Positions 1 to 7,846 of a stretch of DNA of 37,660 nucleotides are shown here, one piece after another. Every line of letters starts with the position of its first letter. The stretch's first letter is position 1. The notes under the pieces are model-generated. The model saw only the letters and a list, made by a program, of their open reading frames with translations. It searched no databases and was not told the DNA's origin. Both the position numbers and the translations under genes were made by a program. This DNA is from Variovorax sp. WDL1 (GTDB lineage: Bacteria; Pseudomonadota; Gammaproteobacteria; Burkholderiales; Burkholderiaceae_C), in contig NZ_LMTS01000027.1 in assembly GCF_001541225.1 (NCBI RefSeq), positions 101,307-138,966 of the forward strand. The letters are read 5' to 3'.

Positions 1-649
1 GCGAGCCTGACGCCGCACCGCTGCCGCCCTGCTGCGGCTGGCCGGCCAGCTCTGCCTCGCTGACGATCTCGACCACGCGCACCACCTTCTCGACGCCCGA
101 GACGCCGCGCGCGATGTCGGTGGCGCGATCGGTCTCGCGCCGCGTGGCCAGGCCCATGAGGTAGACCGTGCCGCGGTCCACCACGACCTTGAAGGAGTTG
201 GCGAAGACGTCCTTGGCGTCGAGCAGCGAAGCCTTGATCTTGCCTGTGATCAGCGTGTCGTTGGAACGCTGCTGGAAGGTGCTCGGCGCGCCGATCGTCA
301 GCTCGTTGACCACCGAGCGCACGTTGTCGACGCGGCGCACCACGTCCTCGACGCGGCGGCGGTCGGCCTCGTTGCCCACAGCGCCGGTCAGCAGCACCTG
401 GCGGTTGAAGCTCGTCACGCTGACATACATCTGGTCGTTCGCGATCTCGCGCACCCGCGCGCTCGCGCGCAGCTCGATGCCCTGGTCGTCGAGCTGCGCG
501 CCCGAGCTGCGGCGGTCGGTCGCCACCATGCCCGCGCCCACCACCGCCGCGCCGCCGACCACCAGCGGCACGCAGGCGGAAAGGCCGGCAGCCAGCGCAG
601 CGCCCGCGGTCAAGGCCAACGCGAGGCGCTGGAGGGATGTTGTCGTCAT
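1..649 (-). CDS. BON-domain outer-membrane lipoprotein, DolP/YraP-like (partial, C-terminus off the window)
   Basis: The frame starts at an ATG at 649 and stays open to the left edge, so about 216 codons are visible; E. coli DolP has 191 residues, so little can be missing. A signal peptide ends in the lipobox LSAC with Cys26. A Gly/Ala-rich stretch and two BON-like segments follow (roughly 50-115 and 125-190), the first containing VTSFNRQVLLTGAV and the second VVVDRGTVYLMGLAT. BON lipoproteins of this family sit in the inner leaflet of the outer membrane and support envelope integrity. The ATG overlaps the diaA stop (ATGA), so the two genes are probably translationally coupled. The tail is turning into a Gln/Gly/Ser low-complexity run where the window ends. 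The family call is firm; the in vivo role is inferred from E. coli. Confidence 0.88.
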   Translation of the reverse strand, partial: MTTTSLQRLALALTAGAALAAGLSACVPLVVGGAAVVGAGMVATDRRSSGAQLDDQGIELRASARVREIANDQMYVSVTSFNRQVLLTGAVGNEADRRRVEDVVRRVDNVRSVVNELTIGAPSTFQQRSNDTLITGKIKASLLDAKDVFANSFKVVVDRGTVYLMGLATRRETDRATDIARGVSGVEKVVRVVEIVSEAELAGQPQQGGSGAASGS

Positions 650-1272
650 ATGGAACCTTCCTGTTCTCCGAGTAACTGGGCATCCACGCCGTCGCACAGG
701 CAGTGCAGCACGAGCAGGTGGACTTCGTGGATGCGCGCCGCGCGCTCGTGCGGCACGCAGATCTGGACATCGGTTTCGCGCAAGGCCCGCGCGACGGCGC
801 CCCCGGGATTGCTGCTGGCGCCGCCGCCCGAGGCGTTGCCCAGCAGGGCCACCACGGTCATGTCGCGCGCGTGCGCCGCCTCGAGCGCGGCCAGAACGGC
901 GGCCGACTGGCCGCTGGCGCTCAGGGCCAACAGCACGTCGCCGCCCTGCCCGAGCGCGCGCACCTGGCGCGCGAAGCGGTCCGGGTCGCCGGCCTCGGAG
1001 GTATCGGCTGCGGGGTCGATGGCATCGAACGGCAGCGCGATGGCGCCGAGCCCGGGGCGATCGCGTTCGAAGCGGCCGACGAACTGGGCGGCGAACTGCA
1101 CCGCCAGGAGGCCGGAGACACCCGCGCCGCACGCCAGGATCTTGCCGCCGCTGGTCATGCAGGCAAGCAGGGCCTGCATGGCCTGGGAGATCGGTTTGCC
1201 GAGAAGCGGGCCGGCCTGGTACTTGAGGTCCGCGCTGTCGATGAAGTGCTGCTGGATCCGTTGCTCGAGCAT
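646..1272 (-). CDS. diaA: SIS-domain protein, DiaA/GmhA-type
   Basis: A 208-residue single SIS domain protein, close to E. coli DiaA (196 aa). The N-terminus MLEQRIQQHFIDSADLKYQA is typical of the family, followed by the sugar-phosphate-binding segments ACGAGVSG (near 48-55) and LALSASGQSAAVL (near 116-128). DiaA binds DnaA and promotes orderly replication initiation; the paralogue GmhA is sedoheptulose-7-phosphate isomerase. Position between yraN and a BON lipoprotein matches the E. coli yraN-diaA-dolP order, which favours DiaA. I chose the ATG at 1272 because the upstream in-frame extension (to 1353) has no homologous look; no clear Shine-Dalgarno precedes it. The P-loop-like motif reads CGAGVSG rather than the CGNGGS of GmhA, which argues against heptose isomerase activity. 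Confidence 0.85.
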   Translation of the reverse strand: MLEQRIQQHFIDSADLKYQAGPLLGKPISQAMQALLACMTSGGKILACGAGVSGLLAVQFAAQFVGRFERDRPGLGAIALPFDAIDPAADTSEAGDPDRFARQVRALGQGGDVLLALSASGQSAAVLAALEAAHARDMTVVALLGNASGGGASSNPGGAVARALRETDVQICVPHERAARIHEVHLLVLHCLCDGVDAQLLGEQEGSI

Positions 1273-1365
1273 GGGGCGGGATGATAACTGCGGGCCGCGC
1301 AACAAAAGGTTATTGCCCCGCTGGAGTGGCGGCGGGCGGCCAGGGTTCTCCACTTCGGAAGAACA

Positions 1366-1752
1366 TCAGTCGGCATCGAAGGCGGCGCAGATCCATTCGA
1401 TGCGCGCCTCCACCAGCACCACATCGAAGCGGCAGGGCGGCAGCGTGCGCAAGCGGCTCAGGTAGTGCCGCGCCGCGAAGACGATGCGCCGCCGCTTCAC
1501 GCCGGTGATGCTGGAGGCCGCGCCGCCATGGCTCGCATCGGCGCGATGGCGCACTTCGACGAAGACCAGCGTGCCGTCGCGCGGATCGCGCATGATCAGG
1601 TCGATCTCGCCGCCACCGCGGCCCGGGGTTCGATAATTGCGCGCGACCAGCACGAGGCCGGCCGACTGCAGATGCGCGAGCGCGGCCGCCTCGGCTGCAT
1701 CCCCGCGCTGCTTGGTGGTGGCCTCGGCCACCTTCTTGTCCTGGAGAAACAC
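1366..1752 (-). CDS. yraN: UPF0102 family protein YraN
   Basis: 128 residues, near the 131 of E. coli YraN. It has the family's endonuclease-like core: RGDAAEAAALAHLQSAGL, then GGGEIDLIMRD and LVFVEVRHR, the E-I-D-L ... V-F-V-E-V-(R/K) pattern shared with Holliday-junction-resolvase-like and restriction-endonuclease folds. The biochemical function is not established. The start is a GTG at 1752 with GGGAG eight bases upstream; a longer frame to 1827 would run into rsmI. The GTG lies 3 bp from the divergent TTG start of rsmI, so the ribosome-binding site of yraN lies inside rsmI. Downstream are diaA and dolP. Confidence 0.88.
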   Translation of the reverse strand: MFLQDKKVAEATTKQRGDAAEAAALAHLQSAGLVLVARNYRTPGRGGGEIDLIMRDPRDGTLVFVEVRHRADASHGGAASSITGVKRRRIVFAARHYLSRLRTLPPCRFDVVLVEARIEWICAAFDAD

Positions 1753-1755
1753 GTC

Positions 1756-2691
1756 TTGAGCTCCCTCGCCCCCGCCTCCTTCGGCGCAGCCCTGCCGGCC
1801 GCGCGCGATGCCGCGGGCGCGCAGCATTATCCCGAAGGCGTGCTATACGTGGTCGCCACGCCGATCGGCAACCTGGCGGACATCACCCTGCGCGCCCTGC
1901 ACGTGCTGCAGCTGGTCGATGCCGTGGCCTGCGAGGACACGCGTCACACGCAGGCCCTGCTGCGCGCCTACGGCATCGAGCGGCCCGCCGCCGGGCTGCT
2001 GGCGCTTCACCAGCACAACGAGGCCGAGGCGGCGCAGGCCGTGATCGCACGCCTTGCGGCCGGCGAGCGCATCGCCTATGTCAGCGATGCCGGAACGCCC
2101 GGCGTCAGCGACCCCGGGGCGCGCCTGGCCAGTGCAGTGCGCGCTGCGGGCCTGCGCGTGCTGCCGCTGCCGGGCGCGAGCAGCGTGACCACGCTGGTGT
2201 CGGCCGCAGGGCTGGTCGCGGACGGCGATGCCGGGAGTGCCTTCGTCTTCGCCGGCTTCCTGCCCGCCAAGCCCGGCGAGCGCGATGCCGCCGTGCAGGC
2301 GCTCGCTGCCGAGCCGCGCAGCGTGGTGCTGCTGGAGGCGCCCCATCGCATCGAGGCGCTGGCGCGTTCCCTGGCCGTGCTGGGCGAGCGGCGCGTGACG
2401 GTGGGGCGTGAGCTCACCAAGCAGTTCGAGGAGATCGCCACCTTGCCCGCCGCCGAGCTGCCCGCCTGGCTCGCGGCCAGCCGCGACCGCACGCGCGGCG
2501 AGTTCGCGCTCGCGCTGCATCCTGCGCCGGCGGCGGCGGACGACGACGCCGAAGCCCGGCGCGTCCTGCAACTGCTCCTTGCCGAGCTGCCGCTCAAGAG
2601 CGCAGTGCGCCTGGCGGCCGAGATCAGCGGCGCGCCGCGCAACGCGCTCTATGACCTGGCGCTGCGCCTGCGCGAGGAGCCCAGCGACTGA
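1756..2691 (+). CDS. rsmI: 16S rRNA (cytidine1402-2'-O)-methyltransferase RsmI
   Basis: A 311-residue tetrapyrrole-methylase-fold enzyme. RsmI uses SAM to 2'-O-methylate C1402 in the decoding centre of 16S rRNA. Diagnostic segments are LYVVATPIGNLADITLRAL, ACEDTRHTQALL, YVSDAGTPGVSDPGARL, PLPGASSVTTLVSAAG and the C-terminal LLLAELPLKSAVRLAAEI. I chose the TTG at 1756, preceded by GGAGA about nine bases upstream; no ATG lies in frame near the conserved start, and a GTG nearer the fold would lack this site. The N-terminal lead of about 30 residues is longer than in E. coli. In E. coli rsmI also diverges from the yraN-diaA-dolP genes, with lpoA in between; lpoA is absent here. Confidence 0.93.
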   Translation: MSSLAPASFGAALPAARDAAGAQHYPEGVLYVVATPIGNLADITLRALHVLQLVDAVACEDTRHTQALLRAYGIERPAAGLLALHQHNEAEAAQAVIARLAAGERIAYVSDAGTPGVSDPGARLASAVRAAGLRVLPLPGASSVTTLVSAAGLVADGDAGSAFVFAGFLPAKPGERDAAVQALAAEPRSVVLLEAPHRIEALARSLAVLGERRVTVGRELTKQFEEIATLPAAELPAWLAASRDRTRGEFALALHPAPAAADDDAEARRVLQLLLAELPLKSAVRLAAEISGAPRNALYDLALRLREEPSD

Positions 2692-2732
2692 AAGCCGGCA
2701 TCTGGTCTGCCTTCAGCGGCCGCGCTGTCCGA

Positions 2733-3461
2733 TCAGCCGTCGAGCTCGGGGTAGTGCCTGAAGATGCCTTCCTCGTTGAACGGAATGCGCCGCGGGCTCT
2801 GCAGGTAGTCGTGCACCTGCTGCCGGCGGCCGATGTTGGCATGCAGCTTCACCACGGCAGGCGTGCGGGCCAGGGCACGAGCCGTCGCCTTCGGGAAGGC
2901 ATAGCGCAGGCCCGCCACCAGCTGGAACAGCGAGAGGTCGGCATAGGTCAGGCTATTGCCCACGAGGTGCAGGTCGCCCGCCGGGTTGCGTTGGAGCACG
3001 CGCTCGAACCAGTCGAGGAACTTCGGGATCCGCTCCTCGCGGAAGCACCTGGCGCGCGCCTGCGCGGCCTCGCGCTGCTCCTCGTAGTAGGCGCCGGTGG
3101 AGATCGGGTGGTGCGTGTCGTGCGCCTCCGCCACCACGTCGGCAATGGTGAGCTGCAGCTGGTGCGTCCAGAGCGCATCGCGCTCGCCGGTGCCGGCCAG
3201 GCCCAGGCGCGGGCCCAGGTACAGGAGGATCGCTGCCGTCTGGCCGACCACGATGTCACCGTCGACCAGGAAAGGCGGCGCGAAGGAAGCGCGCGGATTG
3301 TCCGGATCGCCGAGCCGCCGCCCCAGCGCCGCCTCGCCCCCGCCCCGGCCCGTCGGCTCGCGCGCCACGTCTACATACTCGGCGCCGGCCGCCTCGAGTG
3401 CGAGCCGCACGAATTCGCCGCGGCCCTGGATGCTGGGCCAGTAGTGGAGCTGGTAGGTCAC
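2733..3461 (-). CDS. Glutathione S-transferase family protein
   Basis: About 242 residues. The N-terminal thioredoxin-like domain has YQLHYWPSIQGRGEFVRLAL, typical of sigma/alpha-like GSTs, and the glutathione-contact motif QTAAILLYLG. The all-helical C-terminal domain contains the N-capping stretch NSLTYADLSLFQLV. Expected role: cytosolic glutathione conjugation or reduction of electrophiles; substrate unknown. The GTG at 3461 is preferred because AAAGGA lies six bases upstream; alternatives are an ATG at 3482 and a TTG at 3494, neither with a good ribosome-binding site. The gene converges on rsmI with about 40 bp between the stops. Confidence 0.87.
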   Translation of the reverse strand: MTYQLHYWPSIQGRGEFVRLALEAAGAEYVDVAREPTGRGGGEAALGRRLGDPDNPRASFAPPFLVDGDIVVGQTAAILLYLGPRLGLAGTGERDALWTHQLQLTIADVVAEAHDTHHPISTGAYYEEQREAAQARARCFREERIPKFLDWFERVLQRNPAGDLHLVGNSLTYADLSLFQLVAGLRYAFPKATARALARTPAVVKLHANIGRRQQVHDYLQSPRRIPFNEEGIFRHYPELDG

Positions 3462-3544
3462 GTCGAGTCCTTTCGCGTGCATGCTATCGCGCAACCCCGA
3501 TCATCGACAACGCCGAACCCACGAGGCCTGTCCCGGGAGGACTT

Positions 3545-4237
3545 CTAGGCCCTGCGGTTCTTCAGCACGACGAGCCTGGAGAGGCCGAGCAGATTGACCG
3601 ACTCGATGCTGACCACTTGCCAATCGTGGGAGAGGATCTGCTCCTCGTAGCGGAAGTCGGAACGAAAGCCGATGTGCTCCGCAGCAGAACGAAAGGCCCG
3701 TTCCATGAGCCACCAGAACCCGCTTCCACTGAAGTGGTTGAGCACGACGATGGTCCCCTCCGGCTTGCACACGCGGCGGATCTCGCGCACCAGTTCGGCC
3801 GGCCGGGGCGTGACGGACAGCACGTACGGCAGGGTGACGCAGTCGAACGATCCATCCGGGAAGCTCGTGCGCTCCGCGTTCATGTACTCGATGGTGATCT
3901 GGTGATCGGGCAGGCCGCGGGCGCGTTCACGCGCCCGCTCGAGCATCTCGTGGGACAGGTCGATGCCCACGATCTTCGACGTGGTCGGGTAGCGCGCCAG
4001 GGCGAGCCCGGTCCCTACACCGACCTCGAGGAGCGACGCGGGTTGCAGCGTGCGAACAACGTCCGCCATGCGGCGTCGTCCGGGCTCGAGCACTTGTCCG
4101 AAGAGCAGGTCATACACCGGCGCGAGGCGCTTGTAGGCGCGTGCAACGCCTGCTTCCGACATGGCCAGTTCCGGCCTCGACCCGACCGGGAGATTCGAGG
4201 GGCTGAAGCGTTCCGATCGTGCTCTGCTTTCCTTCAT
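3545..4237 (-). CDS. SAM-dependent methyltransferase, PmtA-like (phosphatidylethanolamine N-methyltransferase candidate)
   Basis: 230 residues, class I Rossmann methyltransferase. SAM motif I is LLEVGVGTG (69-77), motif II is IVGIDLSHEML (89-99) and motif IV is FDCVTLPYVLS. The lead-in YKRLAPVYDLLFGQVLEPGR resembles Rhodobacter-type PmtA, which converts phosphatidylethanolamine stepwise to phosphatidylcholine; UbiE-like quinone methyltransferases are the main alternative. The ATG at 4237 has GGAGG eight bases upstream, an excellent site. It lies 72 bp downstream of the XRE-cupin gene in the same orientation and may be read with it or from its own promoter. Family assignment is strong, substrate tentative. 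Confidence 0.82.
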   Translation of the reverse strand: MKESRARSERFSPSNLPVGSRPELAMSEAGVARAYKRLAPVYDLLFGQVLEPGRRRMADVVRTLQPASLLEVGVGTGLALARYPTTSKIVGIDLSHEMLERARERARGLPDHQITIEYMNAERTSFPDGSFDCVTLPYVLSVTPRPAELVREIRRVCKPEGTIVVLNHFSGSGFWWLMERAFRSAAEHIGFRSDFRYEEQILSHDWQVVSIESVNLLGLSRLVVLKNRRA

Positions 4238-4309
4238 CTTTCTAGCCTCCAGGCTGTACGGCGATGATGCGCCTGCGCGCAGTTCGTTCGTCCCGGCGGG
4301 CGGCGCGCC

Positions 4310-4960
4310 TCAAGCGAGGTTGGCGGCCTTTCCGGGCGAGTACATGACAACGAGCGCAGTGGCCGCACCCGAAAGACTGTGGCCACGGTGCGGCATGCGC
4401 GAATCGAAATGGATCGTGTCGCCGGCCTCGAGGATGTACTTGTCCATGCCTACCTGCCATTCGATGCGCCCGGTCAGGACGTGGAGCAGCTCCTCGCCGT
4501 CGTGCTCGAAGAAGACGAACTTGTCGACCTCGGCAGGAAAGGAGAACAGGAAGGGCTGGAGCGCACGCCCCTCGGTGGCGTCGGTGAGCGCGAAGTAGTC
4601 GTAGCCGAAGGCGCTGCCGCCAAGCACGGTCGCGCGCTTTTCGCTTTTGCGCACGACGCTGGCGCCGCGCCAGCGGGCGCGCACGCCCGCTGTCTGCAGC
4701 AACGCCGCGGCTTCGATGCCGAGCACGTCGGCGATGCGCGAGAGCGTGCCGATCGGCGGCACCTTCTTGCCGTTCTCGATACGCGAGAGGTAGGCCTTGC
4801 CGAAGCCGGCGCGCTCGGCCAGTTCGGCGAGGGTCAGCCCGGCAGCAAGGCGCTGCTGCTTGATTCGCGCGCCCAGATCGACAGGCAGGGGCGTGTCGTC
4901 CTGCGATGTGGCGTTCGTTTCGCCACTTGTTCTTGTCTCCGGGCGCTTGGTTGTTGGCAT
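4310..4960 (-). CDS. XRE-family transcriptional regulator with C-terminal cupin domain
   Basis: 216 residues. The helix-turn-helix spans about 30-86 (ARIKQQRLAAGLTLAELAERAGFGKAYLSRIENGKKVPPI). A cupin_2 domain occupies about 140-212, with HDGEELLHVLTGRIEW and GDTIHFDSRMPHRGHS. Regulators of this architecture (PuuR/SutR-like) sense a small ligand or metal in the cupin and control adjacent metabolic genes. Residues 1-28 are Thr/Pro-rich and probably disordered. The ATG at 4960 lies 11 bp after the fdxA stop, so it is the last gene of the MHS transporter-cupin-fdxA operon and a candidate autoregulator of it. Confidence 0.9.
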   Translation of the reverse strand: MPTTKRPETRTSGETNATSQDDTPLPVDLGARIKQQRLAAGLTLAELAERAGFGKAYLSRIENGKKVPPIGTLSRIADVLGIEAAALLQTAGVRARWRGASVVRKSEKRATVLGGSAFGYDYFALTDATEGRALQPFLFSFPAEVDKFVFFEHDGEELLHVLTGRIEWQVGMDKYILEAGDTIHFDSRMPHRGHSLSGAATALVVMYSPGKAANLA

Positions 4961-4971
4961 GTCGCCCGATT

Positions 4972-5313
4972 TTACGGGCGCACCTCCGGCGTGCCGGCGT
5001 CGAGCTGCGCGAGCTTGGACTCCTTCGAAGCCCATTCGTCGGCATCGGGCAGCGGCCCGCGGAAGACGGCGCGCGGCCAGCTCCGTGCAAGCGAGGCGTT
5101 CAAGGCGACGAAGGGGCGCAGCGCATCGCCGAGGCCTTGCTCGGGGAAGATGGCCTGCACCGGGCAGACCATCTCGCACAAGGCGCAGTTGGCGCAGGCA
5201 TGCGGATCGATCACGACGAAGTTCGGCCCCTCGCGGAACGCGTCCTGCGGGCAGACCTCGATGCATTCGCCATAGCGGCAGCGGATGCAGGCGTCGGTGA
5301 CGACGTACGCCAC
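4972..5313 (-). CDS. fdxA: 7Fe ferredoxin, FdxA / Azotobacter FdI type
   Basis: 113 residues that align along the whole length with Azotobacter ferredoxin I (about 107 aa): AYVVTDACIRCRYGECIEVCP, then GPNFVVIDPHACANCALCEMVCPVQAIF and the C-terminal LNASLARSWP tail. The [3Fe-4S] ligands would be Cys9, Cys17 and Cys50, and the [4Fe-4S] ligands Cys21, Cys40, Cys43 and Cys46; Cys12 is the conserved free cysteine. The residue matching the other free cysteine (Cys25 counting the initiator Met) is Ala here. It is a small soluble electron carrier. The start is a GTG at 5313 with GAGGG eight bases upstream, 10 bp after the cupin stop. Its place between a cupin and a regulator in a transport operon suggests it serves a specific oxidoreductase, not encoded here. 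Confidence 0.92.
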   Translation of the reverse strand: MAYVVTDACIRCRYGECIEVCPQDAFREGPNFVVIDPHACANCALCEMVCPVQAIFPEQGLGDALRPFVALNASLARSWPRAVFRGPLPDADEWASKESKLAQLDAGTPEVRP

Positions 5314-5323
5314 GCTTTCGCCC

Positions 5324-5728
5324 TCAGGCCGCGGCCTGGAACCCTGCGGTGTTGAAGAAGACGTTGGGCTTGCGGTACACGGCCAGGAGCAGGCAGCCTT
5401 CGTCGGAGCGCGTCTCGTGCAGCGAGCCGGGGGTGCGCCAGACGTACTGGCCGGCGCGGCAGATGCCGTCGTGGTCGTAGAAGGACCCTTCGAGCACCCA
5501 GCTCTGCTCGATCTCGGGGTGCTTGTGGAAAGGCAGCACGGCGCCGGGCTCCCACTTGAGCAGGACCGTCATCTCGCCCGCCTCGTCGTTGCGGTACAGC
5601 ACCTTCATCCAGATCTTGTCGAACTGCGACTTCTGCCATTCGAGCTTTTCCGGATCGACGTAGATCGAGCCACCCTTGGTGGGCTCGAGCTTGCCGGACA
5701 GGCGTTGGGCGGTATGGGCATTGGACAT
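5324..5728 (-). CDS. Cupin-fold protein (ChrR / dihydroxyacetophenone-dioxygenase-like cupin)
   Basis: 134 residues forming one cupin barrel. Motif 1 reads PFHKHPEIEQSWVLEGSF, giving the usual H-x-H ... E metal ligands, and motif 2 lies around AGQYVWRTPGSLHETRSDEG with a His. The arrangement is like ChrR-type cupins and small cupin dioxygenases such as 2,4'-dihydroxyacetophenone dioxygenase, so metal binding is likely but catalysis is unproven. The ATG at 5728 is preceded by AAGGAG. It lies 42 bp after the transporter gene and 10 bp before fdxA in one operon. A role in metabolising the transported compound is inference. Confidence 0.8.
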   Translation of the reverse strand: MSNAHTAQRLSGKLEPTKGGSIYVDPEKLEWQKSQFDKIWMKVLYRNDEAGEMTVLLKWEPGAVLPFHKHPEIEQSWVLEGSFYDHDGICRAGQYVWRTPGSLHETRSDEGCLLLAVYRKPNVFFNTAGFQAAA

Positions 5729-5770
5729 GGAAGCTCCTTTGGTACGAATAAGCGAAGGAATGGAATCCGC

Positions 5771-7093
5771 CTACAAGGCGGACACCGACTTGTTGCGCGT
5801 CTCGTGCGCGAAGAGCGCGGCCGTCAGCGTGATGAGCGCCAGCACGATGAGCATGATCGAGATGCCTGCGGTGCCACCCATCTTCTCGCTCAGCACGGTG
5901 GCGAGCACCGGCGTCAAGCCGCCGCCGATGGCCGCAGCGACCTGGAAGCCGAAGGATGCGCCGCTGTAGCGCGACCTGGCGCCGAAGAGCTCCGGAAAGT
6001 AGGTGGCTTCCGGCGCGAACATGAGCCCGTGGCCGAAGCTGAGCGCCACAGCGACTGCGGCGACGACCACGAGCGGGTCCTTGGTCCCCAGCAGCCAGAA
6101 CATGGGGAACGCGAAGGCGATGGTGAACAACGATCCCGCGAAATAGAAGGGCCGCCGTCCGAACACATCCGACAGGTACCCGAAGAGCGGGATGGTCACG
6201 ATCTCGATAGCGGCGGCGATCATGATCGCGTCCAGGATCTGCGACTTCGGCAAGCCAAGCTTGGTGGTCGCATACACCACCACGAACACGGTGAGCATGT
6301 AGACCCACGAAACCTCGGAGATCTTCAGGCCGATGGCGATGAAGAAGCTCTTGGGATGCTTGAAGAGCGCCTCCGCCAGCGGGTTGCGCGCAATCTCCTT
6401 CTTGGCCTTCATGGCCTCGAAGACGGGCGACTCCTCGACCTTCATCCGTATGAAGGCGCCCAGGATCACCAGCACCAGGCTCGAGAGAAAGGGCACGCGC
6501 CACCCCCAGGACAGGAATTCTTCCTCGGGCAGCTTGGACACGAGCGCGAAAACGCCCGCCGAGAGAATGAGGCCTATCGGGAAGCCGACCTGCACGAGAC
6601 TGCCGCACAGGCCTCGCCGACGGGCCGGTGCATGCTCCAGCACCATCAGCGCGGCCCCGCCCCATTCGCCGCCCAGACCGATGCCCTGGACGATCCGCAA
6701 GAGCACCAGCAGGATCGGCGCCCAGATGCCGATCTGCGCATAGGTGGGCAGCAGGCCGATGGCAAAGGTGCCCAGCCCCATGATCACCAGCGTCAGCAAG
6801 AGCATCGACTTGCGCCCGAGCCGGTCGCCGAAGTAGCCGAACACCGCGCCGCCGAAGGGGCGCGCGAAGAAGCCGACCGCGGCGCTTCCGAGCGCGGCGA
6901 GTGTGCCGACGAAGGGGTCGTCGGCGGGAAAGAACAACTTGTTGAACACGAGCGCCGCAGCCGCGCCGTAGATCAGGAAGTCGTACCACTCGATGATCGT
7001 TCCAAGCGCGCTCGCAAAGACGACCCGCTTGACCCGGTGGTCCGACTTGGTCGCAGGGACGGCGCCATAGGCACCTGCATCCGTAATTTCCAT
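5771..7093 (-). CDS. MHS-family (metabolite:H+ symporter) MFS transporter
   Basis: 440 residues with twelve predicted membrane helices. MHS hallmarks are present: SALGTIIEWYDFLIYGAAAAL in helix 1, the FFARPFGGAVFGYFGDRLGRKSML loop between helices 2 and 3, RIVQGIGLGGEWGGAALMVLEHAP, and GYLSDVFGRRP between helices 8 and 9. Members (ShiA, ProP, KgtP) import organic acids or zwitterions with protons; the substrate here is unknown. The ATG at 7093 has GGAGAAGG just upstream; the TTG at 7114 is less likely. It is the first gene of a leftward operon with cupin, fdxA and xre genes and sits 70 bp downstream of a strong promoter overlapped by a palindrome (7166-7184). Confidence 0.92.
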   Translation of the reverse strand: MEITDAGAYGAVPATKSDHRVKRVVFASALGTIIEWYDFLIYGAAAALVFNKLFFPADDPFVGTLAALGSAAVGFFARPFGGAVFGYFGDRLGRKSMLLLTLVIMGLGTFAIGLLPTYAQIGIWAPILLVLLRIVQGIGLGGEWGGAALMVLEHAPARRRGLCGSLVQVGFPIGLILSAGVFALVSKLPEEEFLSWGWRVPFLSSLVLVILGAFIRMKVEESPVFEAMKAKKEIARNPLAEALFKHPKSFFIAIGLKISEVSWVYMLTVFVVVYATTKLGLPKSQILDAIMIAAAIEIVTIPLFGYLSDVFGRRPFYFAGSLFTIAFAFPMFWLLGTKDPLVVVAAVAVALSFGHGLMFAPEATYFPELFGARSRYSGASFGFQVAAAIGGGLTPVLATVLSEKMGGTAGISIMLIVLALITLTAALFAHETRNKSVSAL

Positions 7094-7163
7094 CGCCTTC
7101 TCCAGTTTCGACAAGCAAGAGCCCGCTGAGGCAGCGGTGATTCAGGCAACGATTTGTTGTCTG

Positions 7164-7199
7164 ATGGGAAACTATAAGTTTCCCAATTCGAGGTGTCAA
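7164..7199 (-). promoter_or_regulatory. Sigma70-type promoter with overlapping palindromic operator for the MHS transporter operon
   Basis: On the minus strand TTGACA (7199-7194) and TATAGT (7176-7171) are separated by exactly 17 bp. A perfect inverted repeat, GGGAAACT-ATA-AGTTTCCC at 7166-7184, covers the -10 element and part of the spacer, the right place for a repressor. The core GGAAA...TTTCC resembles IclR-family sites, and an IclR gene starts at 8040; the XRE-cupin protein of the same operon is the other candidate. Confidence 0.75.
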
Positions 7200-7228
7200 A
7201 CAATCCGGAGATGGGACAAACCCGCAGT

Positions 7229-7846
7229 TCAGGCAAGTGTCGGCAGGCGCGCCTTGTTGGCTTGCCATGCATGCGCGTACTCGATGATGCGGGCGACTTC
7301 GGCCGCTTCATCGGCGCCGATGCGCGTGGCGAGCACGTGCAGGATGGCGTCGATGCACAGCGACACGCCGCCGCCGGTGATGATCGTCCCGGAATCGACG
7401 ACGAGCGCCTTGCGCGCATCGACCTCCGGATGTTCGCGCGCCAGGACGCCCAAGGGAGAAAGCTCGGGCGCGCGGACCTCGCACTTGGTGGTCGCCGATC
7501 GCCCGTCGAGCAGGCCCGCCGTCGCGAGGATCATGGCGCCCGTACAGACGGAAACCAGTGTTGCACTGCCGCTGCGGCGCCGAAGAAAGGAGCGGATGGC
7601 CTCGTCGTTCGAGGCAGCGGGCCAGCCGGGTCCGCCGGGGACGATGATTGCATCGACACCAGGGCAATCGTCGAGGGTGAAGTCCGGTGCAACCCTGAGT
7701 CCGTTCGAGAGCCGCTGCAGGCCTGCATCGGTCGCCACTGTCAGGTAGTTCAGTTCCGGAATCACGCGCTTCGCCATCGAGATCACGCCGATCGCGGCGA
7801 GGTCGATGGGCTCCACGCCCTCGTACAGCAGGAATGCAAACTTCAT
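7229..7846 (-). CDS. DJ-1/PfpI family protein, isonitrile hydratase-like
   Basis: 205 residues with the class I glutamine-amidotransferase-like fold. The nucleophile elbow is VSVCTGAMILATAGLLDG, placing the cysteine at 101, the same number as in Pseudomonas isonitrile hydratase InhA; the acidic partner LLYEG gives Glu9, and TGGGVSLCIDAIL plus IIEYAHAW match the InhA C-terminal part. InhA hydrates isonitriles to N-substituted formamides; other relatives are glyoxalase-III-like or the sensor half of AraC regulators, but no AraC domain is attached. The ATG at 7846 has GGAG eight bases upstream; in-frame starts further up (7858, 7876) are weaker. It faces away from the IclR gene at 8040, which may control it. 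Confidence 0.82.
   Translation of the reverse strand: MKFAFLLYEGVEPIDLAAIGVISMAKRVIPELNYLTVATDAGLQRLSNGLRVAPDFTLDDCPGVDAIIVPGGPGWPAASNDEAIRSFLRRRSGSATLVSVCTGAMILATAGLLDGRSATTKCEVRAPELSPLGVLAREHPEVDARKALVVDSGTIITGGGVSLCIDAILHVLATRIGADEAAEVARIIEYAHAWQANKARLPTLA

Noticed and set aside
5285..7129. 614-aa open frame on the plus strand opposite the MHS transporter, cupin and ferredoxin genes
   Set aside because: The opposite strand holds three clear protein families; this frame has repetitive Glu/His/Arg-rich content typical of an antisense shadow.
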